64,000 nucleotides of DNA from Pseudomonas orientalis (GTDB lineage Bacteria > Pseudomonadota > Gammaproteobacteria > Pseudomonadales > Pseudomonadaceae). Below the pieces are notes generated by a model. It made no database searches. It worked only from the letters and a program-made list of their open reading frames with translations, and had not been told where the DNA came from. Location: positions 1-64,000 of the forward strand of contig NZ_JYLM01000001.1 in assembly GCF_001439815.1 (NCBI RefSeq), read 5' to 3'. A program made the position numbers and the translations under genes. This document shows, piece by piece, positions 1 through 8,990 of the stretch (position 1 is its first letter; each line of letters opens with the position of its first letter).

Positions 1-87
1 ACGGTGTGCAACATCCCTCAAGCCAGCACTGCCTGCGCAATAGTCCTGCACCGCCGCGAGTTTTGCCTGTTCTGTATACTTAACCAT
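1..87 (-). CDS. IS3-family transposase OrfA, N-terminal part (runs off the window)
   Basis: The minus strand reads from an ATG at 87 to the window edge as 29 codons, starting MVKYTEQAKLAAVQDYCAGS and continuing to ..DVAHR. This is the beginning of a helix-turn-helix OrfA of the IS3 family (IS150-like), which binds the element ends. The ATG lies just inside the terminal inverted repeat, the usual spacing in IS3 elements. The rest of the gene, the OrfB integrase and the other end lie outside the window, so intactness cannot be judged. Confidence 0.8.
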   Translation of the reverse strand, partial: MVKYTEQAKLAAVQDYCAGSAGLRDVAHR

Positions 88-127
88 GACACCCCCAAGT
101 TGTGTCCAACCTTTGGGGGTCAGTTCA
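1..127 (-). mobile_element. End of an IS3/IS150-type insertion sequence
   Basis: The terminus reads on the minus strand TGAACTGACCCCCAAAGGTT (127 to 108) and continues TGGACAC, the typical end of IS150-group elements, directly in front of the OrfA start at 87. The element extends leftward off the window. Flanking target duplication cannot be checked with only one end visible. Confidence 0.75.
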
Positions 128-458
128 GAGCGTGGGAACGATCAATCATACGTCTGGGGCGAACACAGGGTTGTCAGCTACTGACATTGAACTCCACGCG
201 CATGGCTGACAGCATCGCGCACGCCGTTGCGGCCAGTAGCGACGCTGAGGGTTGGTTGATAGTGCTGGGAGATATGATGTTGATGTGCCGGCTGGCCTGC
301 AATGGGAGAGGGTACGCGTGCCTACGAGTTGAGGTGACGTCTTCCGATACTCAATTGCATGCGGTCTGATGGTTGCAATGCAGGGGCTCGCACTTAAATG
401 AGGGCCTCTGGAATACGGCTCCAGAGCTCTTTCAATTGCAAGCACGGAGTACAAAGCC
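128..458. other. Intergenic DNA beside the IS, no convincing gene
   Basis: Open frames on both strands here overlap each other, lack good ribosome binding sites and resemble no known family. I see no promoter matching a hrp box or strong sigma-70 consensus. It may be DNA disrupted by the insertion sequence. Confidence 0.4.
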
Positions 459-686
459 ATGAAAGTCAATCCAGGCTCTTCACAACCCTTCATCCCTCCA
501 GCGACTCAGTCCGCGTCTGCTTCCAGCACGTCGAATAATTCAAAACCCGAAGCCAAGGCAGAACCGAAAACTCAAGGGCATTCTTCGGAAAAAAGCAGGC
601 CTATGATGCCGCTCAGTTCCGGGCAACGACTCCTTGAACAAGCGTCAAATCGTTACGATAAGATGTCGGGAGGCATGGGATGGTGA
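459..686 (+). CDS. Small Ser/Pro/Lys-rich protein of unknown function
   Basis: A 75-residue ORF with ATG at 459 and a possible ribosome binding site (CGGAG, about 10 nt upstream). The first half is rich in Ser, Pro, Asn, Thr and Lys with almost no hydrophobic residues, as in type III secretion signals; the C-terminal third (SGQRLLEQASNRYDKM) could be helical. It begins MKVNP, similar to the MKVQP start of the effector-like kinase at 36294, but this is only a short resemblance. No hrp box was found upstream. It sits between an insertion sequence and rne. It could also be a chance ORF. Confidence 0.4.
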   Translation: MKVNPGSSQPFIPPATQSASASSTSNNSKPEAKAEPKTQGHSSEKSRPMMPLSSGQRLLEQASNRYDKMSGGMGW

Positions 687-732
687 ATGCGCATCGAATG
701 TGATCACCCAGTTTTCCTTTTTTCGATTTGAA

Positions 733-770
733 TAAAAAGCCCCGCCTGATCACTCAGGCGGGGCTTTTTA
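733..770 (-). terminator. Rho-independent terminator of rne
   Basis: A near-perfect stem (AAAAAGCCCCGCCTGA with its complement around a short loop) flanked by A and T runs on both sides, 14 nt downstream of the rne stop codon. It is symmetrical and could act in both directions, so it may also end the small ORF at 459-686. Confidence 0.85.
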
Positions 771-783
771 ATGGCTGATGGAA

Positions 784-3700
784 TCAGACGAGGGGTTTAG
801 GCTCGTGCTCTTCTTCCTGGGCCTTGTGCTCTAACGCAGCAGCAGCAGCGGCAGCCTCGGCTTCCTTGCGACGACGACGCACTTCACGTGGATCGTTCGG
901 CGCACGGCCGTTTTCAGTCAGTGCGCTGGCAGGTGCAGTTTCAACCGCCGGGGCGGCGACTTCGTCTACCACGGGGGCTTCAACCACCGGCGCAGGCTCG
1001 ATGACTGCCGTTGGTTCGATCACCGGGGCGGGCTCAACCACTGGGGCAGGCTCGGCAACCACGACTTCGGCAACCGGAGCCGGCGCTTCTTCGACCACCG
1101 GCGCTGGCGCTGGCGCTTCTACCGGTGCGGCAGGTTCGGCAGTCCACTGGAAGGCGGTCTGTTCTTCGCGAACTTCACGCACGGCCGGGGCGGCTTCTTC
1201 GACAGCCGGCGCTTCAACAACGGCTTCAACCACTGGCGCAGGCTCGACGACCGGTGCGACTTCAACGGCAACCACTTCGGCCACGGGTTGAGCGTCGCGA
1301 ACCGGTGCCACTTCCACTTCCGGAACCACTGGGGTTTCGATTGGGGTAGTGGCTTCGACCGCCGGTGCTTCAACCACTGGGGTCTCGGCAGCGGGCGCTT
1401 CTACCGCGGCAGTCTCTTCGACAGCGGCGGTAGCGCGCTCGGCCTGTTCGTGAGCCTGGGCTTCAGCAGGGGCGCTGATGACCGAGCTGGCAACGGCAGC
1501 GGTCACGGCCAGGCCGGCAGCCAGGTCGGCACCGGTAGGCTCGTTGTTGGCAACTTCTGCGTTCTCGCCGGCTTCTTCCGAGCCTTCGATCACGTTGCCG
1601 TTGGCATCACGCTGACGCTCACGACGGTTGCTGCGACGACGCTGGCCACGGGAGCGGCGGCGTGGACGATCGCCTTCGGCGTTGTCCTGGCCTTCTTCCT
1701 GCAGTTGCTCTTCGCCGGTCAGCACTTCTTCTTCACTGGCGGCAGCGGCCTGTTCGGCGCGTGGTTGACGCTCTTCACGCGGGGCGCGTGGTTGACGCTC
1801 CTCGCGTGGTGCGCGCTCTTCACGCGGCTGGCGAGCCGGGCGTTCTTCGGTGGCAGCGGCTTCGGCTGCGGCGACGACAGGTGCCGCGTCCAGAGGCTCG
1901 CGCAGTTCACGTACACGCTCTTCACGTTCGCCGCGCGGCTTGCGATCTTCACGCGGGGCTCGTGGGGTGCGCGCACGCTCTTCGCGTGGTGCGCGTTCTT
2001 CACGGGCTACGGTCGGGGTTTCTTCACGGGCTTCGCGAGGTGCACGCTCTTCACGTGGCGCGCGCTCTTCACGCGGGGCACGTTCTTCGCGCGGCTTGCG
2101 CTCTTCGTCACGACGACCGTTGCGGTTACGGCTCTGCTGACGACCGTTGCGACGTTCTTCGTTACGCGCAGGGCGTTCGGCAACGGCTTTTTCAACCACA
2201 ACCGGCGCGGCGGGCTCTTCCTTGGTGGCGAACAGGCTGACCAGCGACTTCACCAGGCCTTTGAACAGGCTTGGCTCAGGCATGGCGGCCGGCGCGGCAA
2301 CCGGAGCAGCAGCTTCGGCCGGTACCGGTGCATTGGCGCGGGCCGGTGCGGTTTTCACGGCGGCTTCCTGGCGAACCAGGGTGCGGGTCGCGGCAGCTGG
2401 CTGGACTTCTTCGACTTCGGCAGCGGCAGCTGCGATTTCGTAGCTGGACTGGCCGCTGTGGGCTTCCGGGCTGTCATCACGCAGGCGCTGCACTTCAAAG
2501 TGCGGCGTCTCGAGGTGATCGTTCGGCAGGATGACGATACGGGCACGGGTGCGCAGTTCGATCTTGGTGATCGAGTTGCGTTTTTCGTTGAGCAGGAAGG
2601 CGGCGACCGGAATCGGCACTTGTGCGCGAACTTCGGCGGTGCGGTCCTTCAGGGCTTCTTCTTCGATCAGGCGCAGGATCGCGAGCGACAGCGATTCAAC
2701 GTCACGGATGATGCCGGTGCCGTTGCAACGCGGGCAGACGATGCCGCTGCTCTCGCCCAGGGATGGACGCAGGCGCTGGCGGGACATTTCCAGCAGGCCG
2801 AAGCGCGAGATACGGCCCACTTGCACGCGGGCGCGGTCGGCTTCCAGGCATTCGCGGACTTTCTCTTCCACGGCGCGCTGGTTCTTGGCCGGGGTCATGT
2901 CGATGAAGTCGATCACGATCAGGCCGCCGATGTCACGCAGACGCAGCTGGCGGGCGATTTCTTCAGCCGCTTCCAGGTTGGTCTGCAGCGCGGTTTCTTC
3001 GATGTCGCTACCCTTCGTGGCGCGCGCCGAGTTGATGTCGATGGACACCAGGGCTTCGGTCGGGTCGATCACAATGGAGCCGCCGGAAGGCAGTTCGACC
3101 ACACGCTGGAAGGCGGTCTCGATCTGGCTTTCGATCTGGAAACGGTTGAACAGCGGAACGCTGTCTTCGTACAGCTTGATCTTGCTGGCGTACTGCGGCA
3201 TCACCTGGCGGATGAAGGTCAGGGCTTCGTCCTGGGCTTCAACGCTGTCGATCAGCACTTCGCCGATGTCCTGGCGCAGGTAATCGCGGATGGCGCGGAT
3301 GATCACGTTGCTTTCCTGGTAGATCAGGAACGGCGCGGAACGGTCCAGGGACGCTTCCTTGATGGCGGTCCACAGCTGCAGCAGGTAGTCGAGGTCCCAC
3401 TGCATTTCTTCGCTGCTGCGGCCAAGGCCGGCAGTGCGCACGATCAGGCCCATGTCGGCCGGTGCGATCAGTCCGTTCAGCGCTTCACGCAGTTCGTTGC
3501 GTTCTTCGCCTTCGATGCGACGGGAGATGCCGCCGGCACGCGGGTTGTTCGGCATCAGCACCAGATAACGGCCAGCCAGGCTGATGAAGGTGGTCAGGGC
3601 GGCGCCCTTGTTGCCACGTTCTTCTTTTTCGACCTGGACGATGACTTCCTGGCCTTCGCTCAGGACGTCCTTGATGTTCACGCGGCCTTCAGGGGCCTTC

Positions 3701-3936
3701 TTGAAGTACTCGCGGGAGATTTCCTTGAGGGGCAGGAAGCCGTGGCGCTCGGAGCCGAAATCGACAAAGGCAGCCTCAAGGCTTGGTTCGATGCGAGTAA
3801 TACGGCCTTTATAGATGTTGGCCTTCTTTTGCTCGCGTGCACCGGACTCGATGTCCAGGTCGTAGAGGCGTTGGCCATCTACCAGTGCAACACGCAACTC
3901 TTCGGGTTGGGTTGCGTTAATCAGCATTCTTTTCAT
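784..3936 (-). CDS. rne: Ribonuclease E
   Basis: Endoribonuclease that starts mRNA decay and matures rRNA and tRNA; scaffold of the degradosome at the inner membrane. 1050 residues from the ATG at 3936 ([18 protein letters not shown]); an in-frame start 16 codons upstream lacks support. The N-terminal half holds the S1 domain (about residues 36-125) and the RNase H/DNase I-like catalytic core with DINS and DFIDM segments, then the zinc-link motif CPRCNGTG near residue 404. The C-terminal half is disordered: Arg/Glu-rich PREERA repeats, an Arg-rich RNA-binding stretch ([20 protein letters not shown]) and a long Pro/Ala/Val/Glu segment with PAPVVE-type repeats, ending in a basic patch. Divergent from rluC, as in P. 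aeruginosa. Confidence 0.97.
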   Translation of the reverse strand: MKRMLINATQPEELRVALVDGQRLYDLDIESGAREQKKANIYKGRITRIEPSLEAAFVDFGSERHGFLPLKEISREYFKKAPEGRVNIKDVLSEGQEVIVQVEKEERGNKGAALTTFISLAGRYLVLMPNNPRAGGISRRIEGEERNELREALNGLIAPADMGLIVRTAGLGRSSEEMQWDLDYLLQLWTAIKEASLDRSAPFLIYQESNVIIRAIRDYLRQDIGEVLIDSVEAQDEALTFIRQVMPQYASKIKLYEDSVPLFNRFQIESQIETAFQRVVELPSGGSIVIDPTEALVSIDINSARATKGSDIEETALQTNLEAAEEIARQLRLRDIGGLIVIDFIDMTPAKNQRAVEEKVRECLEADRARVQVGRISRFGLLEMSRQRLRPSLGESSGIVCPRCNGTGIIRDVESLSLAILRLIEEEALKDRTAEVRAQVPIPVAAFLLNEKRNSITKIELRTRARIVILPNDHLETPHFEVQRLRDDSPEAHSGQSSYEIAAAAAEVEEVQPAAATRTLVRQEAAVKTAPARANAPVPAEAAAPVAAPAAMPEPSLFKGLVKSLVSLFATKEEPAAPVVVEKAVAERPARNEERRNGRQQSRNRNGRRDEERKPREERAPREERAPREERAPREAREETPTVAREERAPREERARTPRAPREDRKPRGEREERVRELREPLDAAPVVAAAEAAATEERPARQPREERAPREERQPRAPREERQPRAEQAAAASEEEVLTGEEQLQEEGQDNAEGDRPRRRSRGQRRRSNRRERQRDANGNVIEGSEEAGENAEVANNEPTGADLAAGLAVTAAVASSVISAPAEAQAHEQAERATAAVEETAAVEAPAAETPVVEAPAVEATTPIETPVVPEVEVAPVRDAQPVAEVVAVEVAPVVEPAPVVEAVVEAPAVEEAAPAVREVREEQTAFQWTAEPAAPVEAPAPAPVVEEAPAPVAEVVVAEPAPVVEPAPVIEPTAVIEPAPVVEAPVVDEVAAPAVETAPASALTENGRAPNDPREVRRRRKEAEAAAAAAALEHKAQEEEHEPKPLV

Positions 3937-4694
3937 GTTGTACCGTCGGTTTCCGGGCTGCCGGAAACGGCGTTCGGCACACACGACTTCTCACGGTCGG
4001 TGTCAGGTGCGTCAAGAGTGGTTGGCCACTCCAGTGTCCAGCAAAACCTGCCAATTGGGCGGGTATCGCGACGGACGCGTCCTGCTTGTTAGCGGTGGTG
4101 ACAAAGGCACCACTTCAACAAAAGCTAAGGTCAGGAGGAGGAATCAACCGGCGACTGTGGACGAGATGAAGCGTCTAAATATAAGCCTAGTGCTACACGG
4201 TCCGACGGTTGTGCATCTCCACCCTACACGTATCCCTGATAATTCGGGTGCTGCCGCGCGCAGAATCCGCAGCGGGTTGGCATTTACCGTGTTCTCCAAA
4301 GGGGAGTCCACGCTCATGGCTAAACAAGACTAGGTGTGGGCGACTGCGCTCTCACTCAGCTCTTAACAGGCGTTGTTTCCGAAGCATCCGCCATGGTCTG
4401 GCTCGAGACTGACTGCACTTTGTGAACTGGCCGTAAATATCGGCGCAAGACGCGAGTATTCACTCTGCGTACCGCGCTCGCTTCAGGCCTCATGTCACCT
4501 GCGCTTGTTACAATCCCAAGCCTTCCAGGGTGGCGAACGCCCCGTAGGACGGCCTCGCGTCCTGATGAATTGCGATGGTCAGGGCCGGCAGTTTGCCGCA
4601 AGTCCTCTGTCCAGGCCGCTTTTGGCGGCGTTCGCGACTATAGCAGCAATGATTAAGTGCTTCAAATCCATAAAAAATTGTTATCATCGCCGCC
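3937..4694. promoter_or_regulatory. Divergent rne/rluC intergenic region with long rne 5' UTR
   Basis: 758 bp without a credible gene between divergently transcribed rne and rluC. In E. coli the rne mRNA has a long structured 5' UTR through which RNase E limits its own synthesis; a similar long leader is likely here but I cannot pick its promoter with confidence. On the rluC side a TATCAT hexamer (4682-4687) lies only 7 nt before the rluC ATG, with no Shine-Dalgarno sequence between. Confidence 0.5.
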
Positions 4695-5654
4695 ATGACC
4701 ACTACCGCCCCCCAGACCCCCAGCGTCCAGCTGCTTGAGGTCTCGCCGGAATATGCCGGCCAACGCATCGATAATTTTCTCCTGGCCAGGCTCAAAGGCG
4801 TGCCCAAGACCTTGATCTACCGCATCTTGCGCAAAGGCGAGGTGCGGGTGAACAAGGGCCGGATCAAGCCCGAGTACAAGCTGCAGGCGGGCGATATCGT
4901 CCGTGTGCCGCCGGTGCGCGTGCCTGAGCGCGACGAGCCCGTGCCGCTGGCCCAGGGCCTGTTGCAGCGCCTGGAAGCGTCGATCGTGTTCGAAGATAAC
5001 AAACTCATCGTGATCAACAAACCCTGCGGCATTGCCGTTCATGGCGGCAGCGGCCTGACGTTCGGTGTGATCGAAGCCTTCCGTCAGTTGCGCCCGGATG
5101 CCAAGGAGCTGGAGCTGGTCCATCGCCTGGACCGCGACACTTCCGGCCTGTTGATGATCGCCAAGAAGCGCAGCATGTTGCGCCACCTGCACACCGCCCT
5201 GCGTGGCGACGGTGTGGACAAGCGCTACATGGCGCTGGTGCGTGGCAACTGGGCCAGCTCGATCAAGAGCGTGCGTGCGCCGTTGCAGAAGAGCAACCTG
5301 CGCTCCGGTGAACGCATGGTGGAAGTGGACGAGGAGGGCAAGGAGGCCCTGACCCTGTTCAAGGTGCTGCGCCGCTTCGGCGACTTTGCCACGATGGTCG
5401 AGGCCAAGCCGGTCACCGGGCGCACCCACCAGATTCGCGTACACACCCTGCATGCCGGTCACTGCATTGCCGGTGACACCAAATACGGCGACGAGGACTT
5501 CTCCAGGGAGATCCGCGACCTGGGCGGCAAGCGCCTGTTCCTGCACGCCTACATGCTGACCGTGCCTCTGCCCGATGGTGGCGAGCTGAAGTTGCAGGCA
5601 CCGGTCGATGAGATGTGGGCCAAGACCGTGGAGCGTTTGAGTGTCGCACCTTGA
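4695..5654 (+). CDS. rluC: 23S rRNA pseudouridine(955/2504/2580) synthase RluC
   Basis: Isomerises three uridines of 23S rRNA to pseudouridine. 319 residues: an N-terminal S4 RNA-binding domain (about 20-80, with [20 protein letters not shown]) and the RluA-type catalytic domain with the [10 protein letters not shown] motif carrying the catalytic Asp, and the GRTHQIRVH motif near the C-terminus. The gene is divergent from rne and overlaps the next gene by 14 bp. No ribosome binding site precedes the ATG, and a possible -10 box ends 7 nt upstream, so the transcript may be leaderless or nearly so. Confidence 0.95.
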   Translation: MTTTAPQTPSVQLLEVSPEYAGQRIDNFLLARLKGVPKTLIYRILRKGEVRVNKGRIKPEYKLQAGDIVRVPPVRVPERDEPVPLAQGLLQRLEASIVFEDNKLIVINKPCGIAVHGGSGLTFGVIEAFRQLRPDAKELELVHRLDRDTSGLLMIAKKRSMLRHLHTALRGDGVDKRYMALVRGNWASSIKSVRAPLQKSNLRSGERMVEVDEEGKEALTLFKVLRRFGDFATMVEAKPVTGRTHQIRVHTLHAGHCIAGDTKYGDEDFSREIRDLGGKRLFLHAYMLTVPLPDGGELKLQAPVDEMWAKTVERLSVAP

Positions 5655-6303
5655 TTACAAGCTGCTGATTTTCGACTGGGACGGCACCCTGGCCAACTCC
5701 ATTGGCCGCATCGTTGAGTCGATGCACGTGGCGTCGACCCGCTCAGGCTTCGAGTTGCGCAGCGACCTGGCGGTCAAGGGCATTATCGGCCTGGGCTTGC
5801 CTGAAGCGATTCGCACGCTGTATCCGCAGATATCCGACACCGAGCTGGTCGCTTTCCGCGAGCACTATGCCGATCACTACATTGCGCTGGAGGCCGAACC
5901 TTCGCCGCTGTTTGAGGGTGTGGTGCAGTCGCTGGAAGCGTTTCGTGCCGAGGGTTATCACCTGGCCGTCGCCACGGGCAAGGCGCGTCGCGGGCTGGAT
6001 CGGGTGCTCAAGGCCCACGGCTGGGAAGACTATTTCGACATCACCCGCGCTGCCGATGAAACTGCCAGCAAGCCACACCCTCTGATGCTGGAGCAGATCC
6101 TGGCGCATTGCGGCGTATCGCCGCGCCAGGCCTTGATGGTGGGGGATGCCTCCTTTGACCTGATGATGGCGCGCAATGCGGGCATGGACAGCGTGGCGGT
6201 CAGCTATGGCGCCCAGTCTGCGCAGGCCCTGCAGCCCTACGAGCCCAGGGTCACGATCGATCATTTTTCGCAATTGCAGGCCTGGCTCAGCCGGGCCCAA
6301 TGA
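5641..6303 (+). CDS. HAD-superfamily hydrolase (phosphoglycolate phosphatase-like)
   Basis: 220-residue HAD-IA phosphatase. Motif I is [10 protein letters not shown] (nucleophile and acid Asp), motif II the AVATGKARR segment, motif III the Lys in [10 protein letters not shown], and motif [18 protein letters not shown]. The cap is helical (C1). It starts with GTG inside the end of rluC, suggesting translational coupling; the rluC-HAD-sppA order is conserved in Pseudomonas (P. aeruginosa PA2975-PA2973). Substrate unknown; the family dephosphorylates small phosphometabolites. Confidence 0.88.
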   Translation: MSHLDYKLLIFDWDGTLANSIGRIVESMHVASTRSGFELRSDLAVKGIIGLGLPEAIRTLYPQISDTELVAFREHYADHYIALEAEPSPLFEGVVQSLEAFRAEGYHLAVATGKARRGLDRVLKAHGWEDYFDITRAADETASKPHPLMLEQILAHCGVSPRQALMVGDASFDLMMARNAGMDSVAVSYGAQSAQALQPYEPRVTIDHFSQLQAWLSRAQ

Positions 6304-6326
6304 GACTTTGCTGGGGTTGATGGCAC

Positions 6327-7310
6327 ATGAGTGACGAGTGGAAAACGCCGGAAAAGGCTGAAAGCGGTGATGGCAAAAGCTGGAAGCTGCTGGAGAAAAC
6401 CCTTCTGGCCAGCGTGCAGGAGCAGCGCCGCGCGCGACGCTGGGGAATTTTCTTCAAGCTGCTGACCTTTACTTACCTGTTGCTCATGCTGGCGCTGTTC
6501 AGCCCGTTGATGGACATGGAAAAGAGCGCCACCCGTGGCAGCCACTACACCGCCTTGATCGAGGTGCGCGGGGTGATCGCTGACAAGGAGCCCGCCAGCG
6601 CCGACAATATCGTCAGCAGCCTGCGCGCCGCGTTCGAAGACCCCAAGGTCAAAGGCGTGATCCTGCGTGTCAACAGCCCGGGCGGCAGTCCGGTACAGTC
6701 GGGTTATGTGTACGACGAGATTCGTCGCCTGCGCGCGCTACATCCTGATATCAAGCTTTACGCGGTAATCTCTGATCTGGGAGCTTCGGGCGCTTATTAC
6801 ATTGCCAGTGCTGCCGACCAGATTTACGCGGATAAGGCCAGTCTGGTGGGCTCCATTGGCGTGACGGCAGCCGGTTACGGTTTTGTCGGCACCATGGAGA
6901 AGCTGGGTGTGGAGCGCCGCACCTACACCTCGGGCGAGCACAAGGCGTTCCTCGATCCGTTCCAGCCGCAGAAGGCGGATGAGACCGCGTTCTGGCAGGG
7001 CGTGCTCGACACCACCCATCGCCAGTTCATTGCCAGCGTCAAGCAAGGGCGTGGCGATCGGCTCAAGGATAAGGAGCATCCGGAACTGTTCTCCGGGCTC
7101 GTATGGTCGGGCGAGCAGGCGCTGCCGCTGGGCTTGATCGACGGCCTGGGCAGTGCCAGTTCGGTGGCGCGGGATGTGGTTGGCGAGAAAGAGCTGGTGG
7201 ACTTTACGGTTGAGGAATCGCCGTTTGACCGGTTTTCCAAGAAGCTCGGCGCCAGCGTTGCGGAAAAGTTAGCGTTGTACATGGGCTTCCAGGGCCCGAG
7301 CCTGCGCTGA
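6327..7310 (+). CDS. sppA: Signal peptide peptidase SppA (S49 family)
   Basis: Inner-membrane serine protease that digests cleaved signal peptides. 327 residues: a cytoplasmic N-terminus, one membrane segment (about 41-62, ending LLLMLALFSPLMDM), then the protease domain with the NSPGGSP oxyanion segment and the catalytic serine in SDLGASGAYYIAS; the general-base lysine is probably in the EHKAFLDPFQ region, as in short-form SppA. The last 18 codons form the start of a 432-bp unit repeated three times in tandem, so two further copies of the SppA tail (7689-7742, 8121-8174) follow without the rest of the gene. SppA itself appears intact. Confidence 0.92.
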   Translation: MSDEWKTPEKAESGDGKSWKLLEKTLLASVQEQRRARRWGIFFKLLTFTYLLLMLALFSPLMDMEKSATRGSHYTALIEVRGVIADKEPASADNIVSSLRAAFEDPKVKGVILRVNSPGGSPVQSGYVYDEIRRLRALHPDIKLYAVISDLGASGAYYIASAADQIYADKASLVGSIGVTAAGYGFVGTMEKLGVERRTYTSGEHKAFLDPFQPQKADETAFWQGVLDTTHRQFIASVKQGRGDRLKDKEHPELFSGLVWSGEQALPLGLIDGLGSASSVARDVVGEKELVDFTVEESPFDRFSKKLGASVAEKLALYMGFQGPSLR

Positions 7311-7335
7311 TATCTCAAGCCAGCTGTAGATCAAA

Positions 7336-7426
7336 ATGTGGGAGGGGGCTTGCCCCCGATGACGGTGTGTCAGCTATAGATAAGCTGGCTGATCCACCGC
7401 TATCGGGGGCAAGCCCCCTCCCACAT
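7336..7426. repeat. REPIN, GGGGGCTTGCCCCC type (copy 1)
   Basis: Two inverted REP sequences: ATGTGGGAGGGGGCTTGCCC at the left and its complement at the right, 91 bp in all, separated by a short non-conserved loop. Typical of the P. fluorescens group and located between convergent sppA and maf; repeated here by the tandem triplication. Confidence 0.9.
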
Positions 7427-7442
7427 TTGATCCATGGTGTAT

Positions 7443-7688
7443 TTAAGGGATTTGTACGCCTTCGACTCGCAGCATATCCACCAGTCGAATCATTGGCAGT
7501 CCTATCAAACTGGTGGCATCCGGCCCGTCAGTGCTCTGGAACAGGCTCACACCCAGCCCCTCGGCCTTGAAGCTGCCTGCGCAGTCATAGGGTTGCTCGA
7601 TCCGCAGATAACGCTCGATGCATTCAGTGTCCAGTTCGCGCATGTGCACCGTGAAGGGAACGCAGTCGACCTGGCAGTGCCCCGTCTC
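7443..7688 (-). pseudogene. Truncated maf 3' copy 1
   Basis: The minus strand encodes the last 81 residues of the Maf protein in frame to the same stop codon, but 5' sequence is replaced by the sppA tail at 7688. It lacks the catalytic N-terminal half and a start; an internal Met (MHMREL..) is the first available. Differs from the intact maf at positions shared with copy 2, for example GLPMIRL in place of GLPLIRL. Confidence 0.85.
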
Positions 7689-7767
7689 GTTGCGGAAAAG
7701 TTAGCGTTGTACATGGGCTCCCAGGGCCCGAGCCTGCGCTGATATCTCAAGCCAGCTGTAGATCAAA

Positions 7768-7858
7768 ATGTGGGAGGGGGCTTGCCCCCGATGACGGTGT
7801 GTCAGCTATAGATAAGCTGGCTGATCCACCGCTATCGGGGGCAAGCCCCCTCCCACAT
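7768..7858. repeat. REPIN, GGGGGCTTGCCCCC type (copy 2)
   Basis: Identical by eye to the REPIN 432 bp upstream; part of the second unit of the tandem triplication. Confidence 0.9.
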
Positions 7859-7874
7859 TTGATCCATGGTGTAT

Positions 7875-8120
7875 TTAAGGGATTTGTACGCCTTCGACTC
7901 GCAGCATATCCACCAGTCGAATCATTGGCAGTCCTATCAAACTGGTGGCATCCGGCCCGTCAGTGCTCTGGAACAGGCTCACACCCAGCCCCTCGGCCTT
8001 GAAGCTGCCTGCGCAGTCATAGGGTTGCTCGATCCGCAGATAACGCTCGATGCATTCAGCGTCCAGTTCGCGCATGTGCACCGTGAAGGGAACGCAGTCG
8101 ACCTGGCAGTGCCCCGTCTC
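7875..8120 (-). pseudogene. Truncated maf 3' copy 2
   Basis: Second partial maf copy on the minus strand, ending at the joint with the sppA tail. Same structure as the first copy; it restores RELDAEC where copy 1 has RELDTEC. Not expected to make a functional enzyme. Confidence 0.85.
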
Positions 8121-8199
8121 GTTGCGGAAAAGTTAGCGTTGTACATGGGCTTCCAGGGCCCGAGCCTGCGCTGATATCTCAGGCCAGCTGTAGATCAAA

Positions 8200-8290
8200 A
8201 TGTGGGAGGGGGCTTGCCCCCGATGACGGTGTGTCAGCTATAGATAAGCTGGCTGATCCACCGCTATCGGGGGCAAGCCCCCTCCCACAT
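8200..8290. repeat. REPIN, GGGGGCTTGCCCCC type (copy 3)
   Basis: Third copy within the tandem triplication, between the last sppA tail and the intact maf gene. Confidence 0.9.
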
Positions 8291-8306
8291 TTGATCCATG
8301 GTGTAT

Positions 8307-8885
8307 TTAAGGGATTTGTACGCCTTCGACCCGCAGCATATCCACCAGTCGAATCAGTGGCAGTCCTATCAAGCTGGTGGCATCCGGCCCGTCAGCGCTC
8401 TGGAACAGGCTCACGCCCAGCCCCTCGGCCTTGAAGCTGCCTGCGCAGTCATAGGGTTGCTCGATCCGCAGATAACGCTCGATGCATTCAGCGTCCAGTT
8501 CGCGCATGTGCACCGTAAAAGGAACGCAGTCGACCTGGCAGTGCCCCGTCTCGCTATTGAGCAGTGCCAGGCCTGTGAGAAAGCTCACGCGCTTGCCGCT
8601 GGCCGCCAATAGTTGGTCGCGGGCGTTCTCGAACGTGTGAGGCTTGCCGATAATGCGGCCTTCCAGCGCGGCGACCTGATCCGAGCCGATGATCAGATGT
8701 CCCGGATGACTGGCCGCCAAGGCGCGCGCTTTCTGTTCGGCCAGGCGCTTGACCAGCTCCACGGCGGGTTCGTTGTCACGATGGCTTTCATCGATATCCG
8801 GCGAGCTGCAGGTGAACGGCAGGTGCAGGCGGCTCAGTAATTCCCGGCGATAAACCGAGCTGGACGCGAGTAATAAAGGCAGCAT
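8307..8885 (-). CDS. maf: Maf/YceF nucleotide pyrophosphatase
   Basis: 192 residues from the ATG at 8885, preceded by GAGGAG at good spacing; longer in-frame extensions upstream overlap the yceD promoter and gene and are rejected. Maf proteins hydrolyse non-canonical or modified nucleoside triphosphates; the position next to yceD-rpmF and the sequence point to the YceF subfamily (7-methyl-GTP pyrophosphatase in E. coli). Visible features: the N-terminal LLLASSSVYRRELLSRL nucleotide-binding segment, the SPDIDES motif, and GSDQVAALEGRIIGKP with the catalytic Asp. Its 3' end lies in the third unit of the tandem triplication and is the only copy joined to a full gene. Confidence 0.92.
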   Translation of the reverse strand: MLPLLLASSSVYRRELLSRLHLPFTCSSPDIDESHRDNEPAVELVKRLAEQKARALAASHPGHLIIGSDQVAALEGRIIGKPHTFENARDQLLAASGKRVSFLTGLALLNSETGHCQVDCVPFTVHMRELDAECIERYLRIEQPYDCAGSFKAEGLGVSLFQSADGPDATSLIGLPLIRLVDMLRVEGVQIP

Positions 8886-8953
8886 ATACGTCTCCTCAAG
8901 ACAGCCGCCGATTCTAGCGGCGTGACCGGCTGACGCACAGGGCTGAATTTCCT

Positions 8954-8981
8954 TTGACATGGCCGGGTGCATCCCTATAAT
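8954..8981 (+). promoter_or_regulatory. Consensus sigma-70 promoter for yceD-rpmF-plsX
   Basis: A perfect -35 (TTGACA, 8954-8959) and a perfect -10 (TATAAT, 8976-8981) are 16 bp apart. The yceD ATG at 8991 is only 9 bp beyond the -10, so the transcript would start within about 3 nt of the start codon and be leaderless. Confidence 0.85.
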
Positions 8982-8990
8982 GCTGCGCCT

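Larger units (their letters stand above)
7256..8553. repeat. Tandem triplication of a 432-bp unit (sppA tail + REPIN + maf tail)
   Basis: Three head-to-tail copies with a period of exactly 432 bp start at 7256/7257, 7688/7689 and 8120/8121. Each copy holds the last 18 codons of sppA, a 91-bp REPIN, and the last 81 codons of maf in reverse. The duplication joint fuses maf sequence (..CCCCGTCTCG) to sppA sequence (TTGCGGAAAAG..) at a 2-bp overlap (CG). By eye, copies 1 and 2 differ at 2 positions, and each differs from copy 3 at 9 positions, 7 of them in the maf part. Confidence 0.93.

Noticed and set aside
128..458. Hrp box upstream of the small ORF at 459
   Set aside because: A GGGAACG at about 133 lacks the pyrimidine and has no CCAC block at the right distance.
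4..493. Overlapping ORFs of 121 and 115 codons next to the insertion sequence
   Set aside because: One crosses the IS terminus and reads antisense to its transposase, and the other overlaps it on the opposite strand; neither has homology or a ribosome binding site that I can recognise.
1288..4092. 934-codon open frame antisense to rne
   Set aside because: It lies wholly opposite RNase E, mirrors its low-complexity GC-rich codons, has no ribosome binding site and resembles no protein family. It is a shadow of rne.
7434..8174. Repeated 102-codon plus-strand ORFs that end in the SppA tail
   Set aside because: They arise because the tandem repeat joins antisense maf sequence in frame with the sppA tail. 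They have no function of their own that I can support.
7336..8290. CRISPR array
   Set aside because: The regular repetition here is a 432-bp tandem triplication carrying REPINs, not short direct repeats with unique spacers. No cas gene is present.
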